This document shows positions 1 through 8,800 of a stretch of DNA of 64,000 bases, in pieces. The notes beneath the pieces were generated by a model, which had not been told where the DNA came from, searched no databases, and saw only the letters and a list, made by a program, of their open reading frames with translations. The DNA comes from Burkholderia ubonensis subsp. mesacidophila. GTDB lineage: Bacteria > Pseudomonadota > Gammaproteobacteria > Burkholderiales > Burkholderiaceae. The stretch is from the NCBI RefSeq assembly GCF_002097715.1, contig NZ_CP020737.1:1488001-1552000 (forward strand), in the 5' to 3' direction. Each line of letters begins with the position of its first letter. Position 1 is the stretch's first letter. The position numbers were made by a program, and so were the translations under genes.

Positions 1-61
1 AGACCGGCGCGGCGGTGCACCGCCGCCGCGCGCCGCCTTCCTCGCCCTGAGCGCCATCGCC

Positions 62-499
62 ATGTCCGACAAGCCGCAGCCGCGTCCGCGCGACGCCTAC
101 CGCCACTTCCTGCCGATCACGACCCGCTGGATGGACAACGACGTCTACGGACACGTGAACAACGTCGTCTACTACAGCTACTTCGACACGGTCGTGAACG
201 AATACCTGATCCGCGCCGGCGTGCTCGACATCGAACGCGCGCCGACCATCGGGCTCGTCGTCGAGACGCAGTGCAACTACTTCGCGCCGCTCGTGTTCCC
301 GCAGGCGGTCGACGCGGGGCTGCGGGTCGCACGGCTCGGCACGTCGAGCGTGCGCTACGAGATCGGGCTGTTCGCGGCAGGCGACCTGTCGCCCGCCGCG
401 CAGGGGCATTTCGTGCACGTGTACGTCGACCGCGACACGCGCCGGCCCGTGCCGCTGCCCGCCGCGCTGCGCGCGGCGCTCGACCCGCTCGCCGCCTGA
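62..499 (+). CDS. Hotdog-fold acyl-CoA thioesterase (YbgC / 4-hydroxybenzoyl-CoA thioesterase type)
   Basis: The 145-residue protein has the length of single-domain hotdog thioesterases that hydrolyse acyl-CoA or aroyl-CoA thioesters in the cytoplasm. Near residues 20-40 it shows the family signature WMDNDVYGHVNNVVYYSYFD, whose Asp next to Gly-His-Val-Asn is the usual catalytic position. The frame is open back to the window edge, but the ATG fits the family N-terminus. It lies 9 bases upstream of a branched-chain-type ABC permease and probably shares its operon, so the cassette may import an organic acid that passes through a CoA ester. The substrate cannot be read from the sequence. Confidence 0.8.
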   Translation: MSDKPQPRPRDAYRHFLPITTRWMDNDVYGHVNNVVYYSYFDTVVNEYLIRAGVLDIERAPTIGLVVETQCNYFAPLVFPQAVDAGLRVARLGTSSVRYEIGLFAAGDLSPAAQGHFVHVYVDRDTRRPVPLPAALRAALDPLAA

Positions 500-508
500 C
501 GACGCGCG

Positions 509-1444
509 GTGCAGGCGTTCGCGCTCCAGGCCTTCAACGGCCTCAGCTACGGCTTGCTGCTGTTCATGCTGTCGGCTGGCCTCACGCTGATCTTCAGCGT
601 GCAGGGCGTGCTCAATTTCGCGCATGCGAGCTTCTACATGCTCGGCGCCTACGTCGGCTTCAGCATTGCCGCGCGCGCGGGCTTCTGGCCGGCGCTCGTG
701 CTCGCGCCGCTCGCGGTCGGGCTGCTGGGCGCGGGCTGCGAGCGCTGGCTGCTGCGGCGCGTGCAGGCGCGCGGGCACACGAGCGAGCTGTTGCTGACGT
801 TCGGGCTCGCATACCTGATCGGCGAGGGCGCGAAGCTCGTCTGGGGCCTCGCGCCGCTGCCTGCGCCGGTGCCGCCGCTGTTCGACGGCGCGCCGGTTAC
901 GCTGCTCGGCGTCGCGCTGCCGCGCTACCGGCTGTTCATGATGGCGATGTCGGCGGCGATGCTGGTCGCGCTCGCGGGCCTGCTGCACGCGTCGCGCGTC
1001 GGGCTCGTCGTGCGCGCGGCGCTCACGCATCGCTGCGCGGTCGAGGCGCTCGGCTACGACGTGCCGCGCCTGATGACGGGCCTGTTCGGGGCCGGCACCG
1101 CGCTGGCGGCGCTGGCCGGCGTGATCGGCGCGCCGCTCGCGGTGATCGAGCCCGCGCTGGCCGAGACGGTCGGCTCGATCGTGTTCGCGGTCGTCGTGAT
1201 CGGCGGGCTCGGCTCGCTCGGCGGCGCGTTCGCCGCGTCGCTCGCGGTCGGCTTCGCGCAGACCTTCGCGGCGGCAAGCGACACGTCGCTGCGCGATGTC
1301 GCGCAGTGGACCGGCGTCGTGCTGCCTGACCGCGTGGCCTCGGTATCGATCGCGCAACTCGCGCCGCTCGTGCCGTACCTGCTGCTCGTCGCGGTGCTGG
1401 TCGCCCGTCCGAGCGGGCTGTTCGGCGAGCGCGACGATGCGTAG
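509..1444 (+). CDS. livH: Branched-chain amino-acid-type ABC transporter permease (LivH family)
   Basis: A 311-residue, very hydrophobic inner-membrane permease that begins with a GTG codon. The opening LQAFNGLSYGLLLFMLSAGL, followed by a VLNFAHASFYMLGAYVGF block, is characteristic of LivH. A late AVVVIGGLGSLGGAF segment matches the conserved cytoplasmic loop that contacts the ATPase. It pairs with the overlapping LivM-type gene; the two ATPases follow. No substrate-binding protein is present in the window, so it may lie upstream or elsewhere. LivH homologues also serve transporters for urea, amides and aromatic acids, so the liv name describes the family rather than the substrate. Confidence 0.85.
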   Translation: MQAFALQAFNGLSYGLLLFMLSAGLTLIFSVQGVLNFAHASFYMLGAYVGFSIAARAGFWPALVLAPLAVGLLGAGCERWLLRRVQARGHTSELLLTFGLAYLIGEGAKLVWGLAPLPAPVPPLFDGAPVTLLGVALPRYRLFMMAMSAAMLVALAGLLHASRVGLVVRAALTHRCAVEALGYDVPRLMTGLFGAGTALAALAGVIGAPLAVIEPALAETVGSIVFAVVVIGGLGSLGGAFAASLAVGFAQTFAAASDTSLRDVAQWTGVVLPDRVASVSIAQLAPLVPYLLLVAVLVARPSGLFGERDDA

Positions 1445-2663
1445 CCGCGTGTCGGCGGGCCTCCTGCGCTGGGCGCTGTTCGCCGGCTTGCTCGTGCTGC
1501 CCGCGTGGCTGTGGCCGCACGGCTGGATGCTCGGCTATCTCGCGCAGACCGCCGCGCTCGTCGTGCTCGCGCTGTCGTACAACCTGCAGCTCGGTGCCAC
1601 CGGCCTGCTGTCGTTCGGCCATGCGGCGTTCGCCGGCCTCGGCGCGTTCGCGGCCGCGCACTGGTTCAACCGCTTCGGCGGCCCGCTGCCGCTGTTGCCG
1701 CTCGTCGGCGGCGCGGCGGGCGCGGCCTTCGGCCTGCTGTTCGGCGTGCTCGCGACGCGCCGCGCGGGCACCGCGTTCGCGATGATCACGCTCGGTCTCG
1801 GCGAATGCGTCGCGGCGGCCGCGTGGAGCGTGCCCGCATGGTTCGGCGGGGTCGGCGGCGTGCCGATCGATCGCGCGAGCGGCCCGTCGTTCGGCGGCTG
1901 GCAGTTCGGCGCGCCGGCGCACGCGTATGCGCTGATCGCCGCGTGGTGCTTCGGGTCGGCGCTCGCGATGCGCGCGCTGACGCGCACGCCGCTCGCCCGC
2001 CTCGCGAACGCGGTGCGCGACAACCCGGCGCGGGTCGCCGCGCTCGGCACCGATCCGCGCCGCGTGCGGCTCGCGATGGTCGCGTGCGCGTCGTTCTTCG
2101 CGGGCGTGGCCGGCACGCTGACGCTGATCGACATCGAGCTCGCGACGCCCGACAGCGTCGCGATGACCCGCTCGGCAACGGTGCTGATCGCCGCGGTGAT
2201 CGGCGGCGCCGGCTCGTTCTTCGGGCCGGCGGCGGGCGCGGCCGTGCTGACCGGGCTGAGCGTCGCGGTCGCGGGCGTGTCGCGCGCGTGGGCGCTGTAT
2301 CTCGGGCTGCTGTTCGTCGTCGTCGTGATCGTCGCGCCGCGCGGGCTCGCGGGTGTTGCGGCGGACGTCGCGCACGCGCTGCGGCCCGGCGCGCGCAAGG
2401 GCGAACGCGCGGCGCTGCTGTATGGCGTCGCCGCGAGCCTGTGTGGGGGCGTCGCCGTCGTCTGCGCGGCGGAGCTCGGCTATGCGTGGCGCTTCGCGCA
2501 GGACGGCGGCGCGCCGGCCGCGTTCGGCGCGTGGCGGGTCGATGCAGGCGCGCCGCTCGGCTGGGCGGTCGCGCTCGCGGCGGCGGGGCTCGGCGCGCTG
2601 CTGTGGCGGCGGCGCGGCCGGATCGCGCGCGGAATGTACGAAGGCCACGGAGCGTCGCGATGA
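1437..2663 (+). CDS. livM: Branched-chain amino-acid-type ABC transporter permease (LivM family) with C-terminal extension
   Basis: The ATG at 1437 overlaps the end of livH by 8 bases, which suggests translational coupling. The 408-residue product has the LivM hallmarks: LSYNLQLGATGLLSFGHAAF near residue 45 and AAVIGGAGSFFGPAAGA near residue 255. LivM proteins usually stop shortly after the APRGLAG segment, here near residue 305. This one continues for about 100 residues with two further hydrophobic stretches and an Arg-rich tail. The extension is visible in the sequence; its role is unknown. The gene ends in an ATGA overlap with the first ATPase gene. Confidence 0.83.
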   Translation: MRSRVSAGLLRWALFAGLLVLPAWLWPHGWMLGYLAQTAALVVLALSYNLQLGATGLLSFGHAAFAGLGAFAAAHWFNRFGGPLPLLPLVGGAAGAAFGLLFGVLATRRAGTAFAMITLGLGECVAAAAWSVPAWFGGVGGVPIDRASGPSFGGWQFGAPAHAYALIAAWCFGSALAMRALTRTPLARLANAVRDNPARVAALGTDPRRVRLAMVACASFFAGVAGTLTLIDIELATPDSVAMTRSATVLIAAVIGGAGSFFGPAAGAAVLTGLSVAVAGVSRAWALYLGLLFVVVVIVAPRGLAGVAADVAHALRPGARKGERAALLYGVAASLCGGVAVVCAAELGYAWRFAQDGGAPAAFGAWRVDAGAPLGWAVALAAAGLGALLWRRRGRIARGMYEGHGASR

Positions 2664-3412
2664 ACGGCACCGCGGTCGCCCTGCACGACATCACGCAGCG
2701 CTTCGGCGCGCAGACGGTGCTCGACGGCGTCGAGCTGGCCGTCGCGGCGGGCGAGCGGCATGCGCTGATCGGGCCGAACGGCGCGGGCAAGTCGACGCTT
2801 TTCAACGTGATCGCGGGCGCCGTGCGGCCGACGCGCGGGCGCGTGGTGCTGCACGGCGTCGAACTGCGCGATCGCGGCCCGGTCGCGGCGAGCCGCCTCG
2901 GCATCGGCCGCAGTTTCCAGCAGACGAGCGCGTTTGCGCGGCTGACGGTGTTCGACAACCTGCGCTGCGCGGCGCTGCATGCGCCGGCCGAACGGCGGCG
3001 CTGGTGGAACCGGCTGCGCGAATCGGCGTCGGTCGACCGGGCCGCCGAGCAGGTGCTGCACGACATCGGCCTCGTCGCGTACCGCGATGCGCCGGCCGCC
3101 GCGCTCGGCTATGCGGAGCAGCGCGCGCTCGATCTCGGCATCGCGCTCGCGAGCGGGGCGCGCACGCTGCTGCTCGACGAGCCGACGGCCGGCATGAACC
3201 GCGCGCAGGCGGCGCGGATGATCGAGCTGATCCGCGCGACGACGCGAGGCCGTACGGTGCTGATGATCGAGCACGACATGGATACGGTGTTCGGTTTCGC
3301 GGAGCGGATCACGGTGCTGGTGCGCGGCGCGGTGGTCGCCACGGGCGCGCCGGATTCGATCCGCGCGGATTCCGCGGTGCGCGCGGCCTATCTCGGCGAG
3401 GGGTTCGCATGA
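2660..3412 (+). CDS. livG: Branched-chain amino-acid-type ABC transporter ATPase (LivG family)
   Basis: A 250-residue cytoplasmic ATPase. Walker A is GPNGAGKST at residues 38-46 and Walker B is LLLDEPTAGMN. The signature loop reads LGYAEQ, close to the LAYGQQ form usual in LivG rather than LSGGQ. It ends with the short LivG-type tail. The start overlaps the livM stop (ATGA) and the stop overlaps the livF start in the same way, so all four transporter subunits are made from one message. All the ATPase motifs I looked for in this subunit appear intact, in contrast to its partner LivF. Confidence 0.85.
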   Translation: MNGTAVALHDITQRFGAQTVLDGVELAVAAGERHALIGPNGAGKSTLFNVIAGAVRPTRGRVVLHGVELRDRGPVAASRLGIGRSFQQTSAFARLTVFDNLRCAALHAPAERRRWWNRLRESASVDRAAEQVLHDIGLVAYRDAPAAALGYAEQRALDLGIALASGARTLLLDEPTAGMNRAQAARMIELIRATTRGRTVLMIEHDMDTVFGFAERITVLVRGAVVATGAPDSIRADSAVRAAYLGEGFA

Positions 3413-4113
3413 GCGCGCTGGTCGACATCCGCGGCTTGCGCGCGTGGTACGGGATGCAGCCCGTGCTCGACGGCGTCGATCTCGCGCTTGCGCCGGGCGA
3501 GACGCTCGCGCTGCTTGGGCGCAACGGCTCGGGGCGCTCGACGCTCGCGAAAGCGGTGATGGGGCTCGTGCGGACCGCCGGATCGGTAAGGATCGCGGGC
3601 GTCGAATGCGCGGACGCGCGGACCTTCGAGATCGCGCGGCGCGGCGTTGCGTATGTCGCCGAGCAGCGCGACGTGTTTGCGCTGCTGAGCGTGCGCGACA
3701 ACCTGCGCCTCGGGCTGCGCGGCAGCGGCGGCGCGGCCGGGCGCGCGGCGCTCGACGCGCTGTTCGAGCGCTTTCCGCTGCTGGCCGCGCGCGCGGACGT
3801 GAAGGCCGGGCGGCTGTCGGGCGGCGAGCAGCAGGTGCTCGCGCTCGCGCGCGCACTTGCCGGCAAGCCGCGCGTGCTGATCGTCGACGAGCCCGCGGAA
3901 GGCCTCGCACCGCTCGCCGTCGACGAGGTCGGCGCGTGTCTTGCCGGGCTGCAGGCGGACGGTGTCGCGATCGTGCTGATCGAGCAGCGATTGCAACTCG
4001 CGCCGCGCCTGACGCGGCGCGCGGCGGTGATGGGGCGGGGGACGATCGTCTACGACGGGGCGCTCGACGGCCTCGGCGGCGCGGTCGCCGAGGCGTGGCT
4101 GAGCGCCGGGTGA
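3409..4113 (+). CDS. livF: Branched-chain amino-acid-type ABC transporter ATPase (LivF family) with Arg in place of the Walker A Lys
   Basis: A 234-residue ATPase with signature LSGGEQQVLALARAL and Walker B VLIVDEPAEGLAPL, both typical of LivF. Walker A reads GRNGSGRST at residues 37-45: residue 43, codon CGC at 3535-3537, is Arg where ABC ATPases carry an almost invariant Lys that contacts the nucleotide phosphates. The reading frame is otherwise undamaged. In a heterodimeric LivFG pair one weakened site could be tolerated, or the subunit could be impaired; the sequence alone cannot decide. The ATG overlaps the livG stop. Confidence 0.83.
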   Translation: MSALVDIRGLRAWYGMQPVLDGVDLALAPGETLALLGRNGSGRSTLAKAVMGLVRTAGSVRIAGVECADARTFEIARRGVAYVAEQRDVFALLSVRDNLRLGLRGSGGAAGRAALDALFERFPLLAARADVKAGRLSGGEQQVLALARALAGKPRVLIVDEPAEGLAPLAVDEVGACLAGLQADGVAIVLIEQRLQLAPRLTRRAAVMGRGTIVYDGALDGLGGAVAEAWLSAG

Positions 4114-4304
4114 CGGGCGCTTGCGCCGCGCCGAAACCGGGGGCGGGACGCGTGCGCCGCGATTGTTCGGCTGCGCCCGCCACTCAATTCGTCTCGTGCC
4201 GCTTTATCGGCGCTGCCCGAACGCCTAAATTTCCTCAATCGCCGGCCGCGCGCTTCGCGACGATGGCCGGTCCCTGGTGTGACTCTGGACTGAGGAAAGC
4301 AATC

Positions 4305-5051
4305 ATGAGCAAGCTTGCAGGCAAGGTAGCGATCGTGACGGGCGGTTCGAAGGGCATCGGCGCGGCGATCGCCAAGGCGCTGGCCGCCGAAGGCGCATCC
4401 GTCGTCGTCAATTATGCGAGCAGCAAGGCGGGCGCCGACGCGGTGGTGAGCGCGATCACCGCCGCCGACGGCCGCGCGGTCGCCGTCGGCGGCGACGTGT
4501 CGAAGGCGGCCGACGTGCAGCGCATCGTCGACACGGCGATCGACACGTACGGCCGCCTCGACATTCTCGTCAACAACTCCGGCGTCTACGAATTCGCGCC
4601 GATCGAAGCGATCACCGAAGAGCATTACCGCAGACAGTTCGATACGAACGTGCTCGGCGTGCTGCTCGCGACGCAGGCGGCCGCGAAGCATCTCGGGGAG
4701 GGCGCGAGCATCATCAACATCAGCTCGGTGGTGACCAGCATCACGCCGCCGGCCAGCGCCGTCTACAGCGGCACGAAAGGCGCGGTCGATGCGATCACCG
4801 GCGTGCTCGCGCTCGAACTCGGCCCGAGGAAGATTCGCGTGAATGCGATCAATCCGGGCATGGTGGTGACCGAGGGCACGCACAGCGCGGGGATCATCGG
4901 TTCCGACCTCGAATCGCAGACGCTCGCCCGGACGCCGCTGGGCCGCCTCGGGCAACCGGACGACATCGCGTCCGCCGTCGTCTTCCTGGCATCGGATGAC
5001 GCAAGCTGGCTGACCGGCGAACGCATCGTCGTGAGCGGCGGCGTGCGCTGA
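4305..5051 (+). CDS. SDR-family oxidoreductase (classical, FabG-like)
   Basis: A 248-residue classical short-chain dehydrogenase/reductase. The cofactor-binding TGGSKGIG lies at residues 12-19, NNSG near residue 92, and the active-site YSGTK (YxxxK) near residue 155. The start follows a good GAGGAAAG ribosome-binding site 6 bases upstream. It is separated from livF by 191 bases with no gene, so it is probably its own transcription unit, and a strong inverted repeat follows its stop. Classical SDRs use NAD(P)H on alcohols or ketones; nothing here fixes the substrate. Confidence 0.82.
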   Translation: MSKLAGKVAIVTGGSKGIGAAIAKALAAEGASVVVNYASSKAGADAVVSAITAADGRAVAVGGDVSKAADVQRIVDTAIDTYGRLDILVNNSGVYEFAPIEAITEEHYRRQFDTNVLGVLLATQAAAKHLGEGASIINISSVVTSITPPASAVYSGTKGAVDAITGVLALELGPRKIRVNAINPGMVVTEGTHSAGIIGSDLESQTLARTPLGRLGQPDDIASAVVFLASDDASWLTGERIVVSGGVR

Positions 5052-5058
5052 GCAGAAA

Positions 5059-5093
5059 GGGGGCGCGCCCGCGAATCAACGCGGCGCGCCCCC
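5059..5093. terminator. Inverted repeat between convergent SDR and iolB genes
   Basis: An 11-bp perfect stem (5059-5069 with 5083-5093, arm GGGGGCGCGCC) with a 13-base loop sits 7 bases after the SDR stop and about 30 bases beyond the iolB stop on the opposite strand. There is no T-run, so it is either a weak bidirectional terminator or an mRNA 3'-end stabiliser. Confidence 0.5.
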
Positions 5094-5101
5094 AGGCCGC
5101 T

Positions 5102-5137
5102 TTCCGCTGCTTCCGCTATTTCCGCTATTTCCGCTCG
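5102..5137. repeat. Four tandem 9-bp units overlapping the iolB stop codon
   Basis: Four back-to-back 9-mers share the core TTCCGCT (5102-5110, 5111-5119, 5120-5128, 5129-5137); the two middle copies are identical. On the minus strand each identical unit reads CGG AAA TAG, so iolB ends inside the array and a second in-frame stop follows nine bases later. Gain or loss of one unit would keep the frame and a stop codon. Confidence 0.75.
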
Positions 5138-5925
5138 AGCATCCACTCGTGCGCGGGATCGTTCCTGAAGTGCCACGTGCGCGTCGGTCCGGCCATCACG
5201 TTCAGGTAATACGATTCGTACCCGTAAGGCACGACGACCGGGTGATAGCCGCGCGGCACCAGCACGACGTCGTGATCGCACGCGGCCATCGATTCGTCGA
5301 GGTCGCGCTCGTCCGTGTACACGCGCTGGAACACGAAGCCCTGCGGCGGATGCACGCGATGGTAGTACGTCTCCTCGAGCGAGCTTTCGAACGGCACGTT
5401 GTCGGTATCGTGCTTGTGCGGCGGATAGCTCGACGAATGCCCGGACGGCGTGCGCACCTCGACGACGAGCAGCGACTCGGCGGGCTCCGTCTGCGGAAGG
5501 ATGTCGCACACGTAGCGCGTGTTCGCGCCCGCGCCGCGCACCGAGCGCTTCATCTGCGACGGCTTGATCACGCGCGGCGGATATTTCCCGGTCGCGGGCG
5601 CAGTCGCGACGCCGAGCTCGGCCGCGCGCGACGCCGCGACCGTGACGCGCACGCCCGGCGGCAGATACAGCGCGTATGGCGCGACGCCGTCGAACACGCT
5701 GTCGCGCGAGCCGAGCTCGGTCCAGCGCGTGCCGTCGTCCGCGGTGACGTCGACGCTGCCGGTCAGCACGACGATGCAGGTCTCGCGCACGGTCTCGTGC
5801 AGCTCGACCGTCTCGCCGGCGGCAAGCCGGTACGCGGCGAAGCCGACATGCCGCCAGTGCGCGGATTCGGGCGTGACGCGCGCGATCGTCGGTCCGTCCT
5901 GCGCGCCTTTGACGAGCAAACTCAT
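5125..5925 (-). CDS. iolB: 5-deoxy-glucuronate isomerase IolB
   Basis: A 266-residue bicupin-type isomerase that converts 5-deoxy-D-glucuronate to 5-dehydro-2-deoxy-D-gluconate in inositol catabolism (EC 5.3.1.30). The C-terminal half carries the conserved blocks SSYPPHKHDTD, ETYYHRV and VPRGYHPVVVPYGYESYYLNVMAG, whose His and Glu residues bind the metal. The chosen ATG overlaps the iolE stop by 4 bases. It is the last gene of the iolCDEB run. The stop codon lies in a 9-bp tandem repeat. Confidence 0.93.
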   Translation of the reverse strand: MSLLVKGAQDGPTIARVTPESAHWRHVGFAAYRLAAGETVELHETVRETCIVVLTGSVDVTADDGTRWTELGSRDSVFDGVAPYALYLPPGVRVTVAASRAAELGVATAPATGKYPPRVIKPSQMKRSVRGAGANTRYVCDILPQTEPAESLLVVEVRTPSGHSSSYPPHKHDTDNVPFESSLEETYYHRVHPPQGFVFQRVYTDERDLDESMAACDHDVVLVPRGYHPVVVPYGYESYYLNVMAGPTRTWHFRNDPAHEWMLERK

Positions 5926-6832
5926 GCCGCCTCCCGGTGCGAATCGAGCGGCGCGTCGACGAGCGCGCGCAGCGTGCGGTAGCCCTTTTGCGCGTACGCG
6001 TAGCTCGGCGCGACGACCGGGTCCTGTTCCGCCTCGACGACGAGCCAGCCGCGATAGCCGTGCCGCTTCAGCAGGTCGATCAGCGTCGCGAAATCGACCG
6101 CGCCGTCGCCCGGCACCGTGAACGCGCCGTTGATCACCGCGTCGAGAAAGCTCCAGTTGCGGTTGCGTGCGAGCCGGATCACGGCCGGCCGCACGTCCTT
6201 GCAGTGCACGTGGCACACGCGCGCGATGTGGCGCTTCAGCACCTCGGCCGGATCGCCGCCCGCGAACGTGATGTGGCCCGCGTCGAACAGCAGGCCGACC
6301 GCGTCGCTCGTCGCGGCCATCAGCCGGTCGACGTCGGCGGGCGTCTCGACATACGCGCCTATGTGATGGTGATACGCGATGCGCACGCCGCGGCTCAGCG
6401 TGTAGCGCGCGAACGCGTCGAGACGCTCCGCATACCTGTCCCATTGCGCGTCGGTCGTGAAGCGCGGCCGCTGGTACAACGGCACGGGCGCGCCTTGGAT
6501 CGTGTCGGCGACTTCGCCGTAGACCATCACGGTTGCGCCATTCTGTGCGAGCAGGTCGAGATGCGGGCCGACCGCCGCGATTTCGTCGTCGACGCTGCGC
6601 TGCGCGAGCCGGCCCGAGTACCAGCCGGACACGAGCGACAGCCTGTACTCGCCGAGCAGCGCCTTCAGCGCCTGCGGCTCGCGCGGGAACTTGTTGCCGA
6701 GCTCGAAGCCTTCATAGCCGATGTCGCGGCCTTCGGTCAGCGCGACGGAAAGCGGCGTCTCGCCGCCGAGCGACGGCAGGTCGTCGTTCATCCACGACAG
6801 CGGATTGATGCCGATGCGGAATTCGAATTGAC

Positions 6833-6836
<4 letters not shown>
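5922..6836 (-). CDS. iolE: Inosose dehydratase (2-keto-myo-inositol dehydratase) IolE
   Basis: A 304-residue TIM-barrel protein of the xylose-isomerase-like family (EC 4.2.1.44) that dehydrates scyllo-inosose to the trihydroxycyclohexane-dione used by IolD. The N-terminus INPLSWMNDDLPSLGG is diagnostic of IolE. YHHHIGAYVE, LLFDAGHITFAGG and CHVHCKDVR supply the expected metal-binding Glu, Asp and His residues, and VVEAEQDP closes the barrel. It overlaps both iolD and iolB by ATGA junctions, so the three genes are probably translated together. Confidence 0.94.
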
Positions 6837-8791
<1,955 letters not shown>

Positions 8792-8800
8792 CGGGCCTCC

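Noticed and set aside
3..50. A short open stretch ending in TGA at 48-50 that might be the tail of an upstream gene
   Set aside because: Only 15 codons are visible and they match no recognisable protein end; another frame is also open, so it cannot be called.
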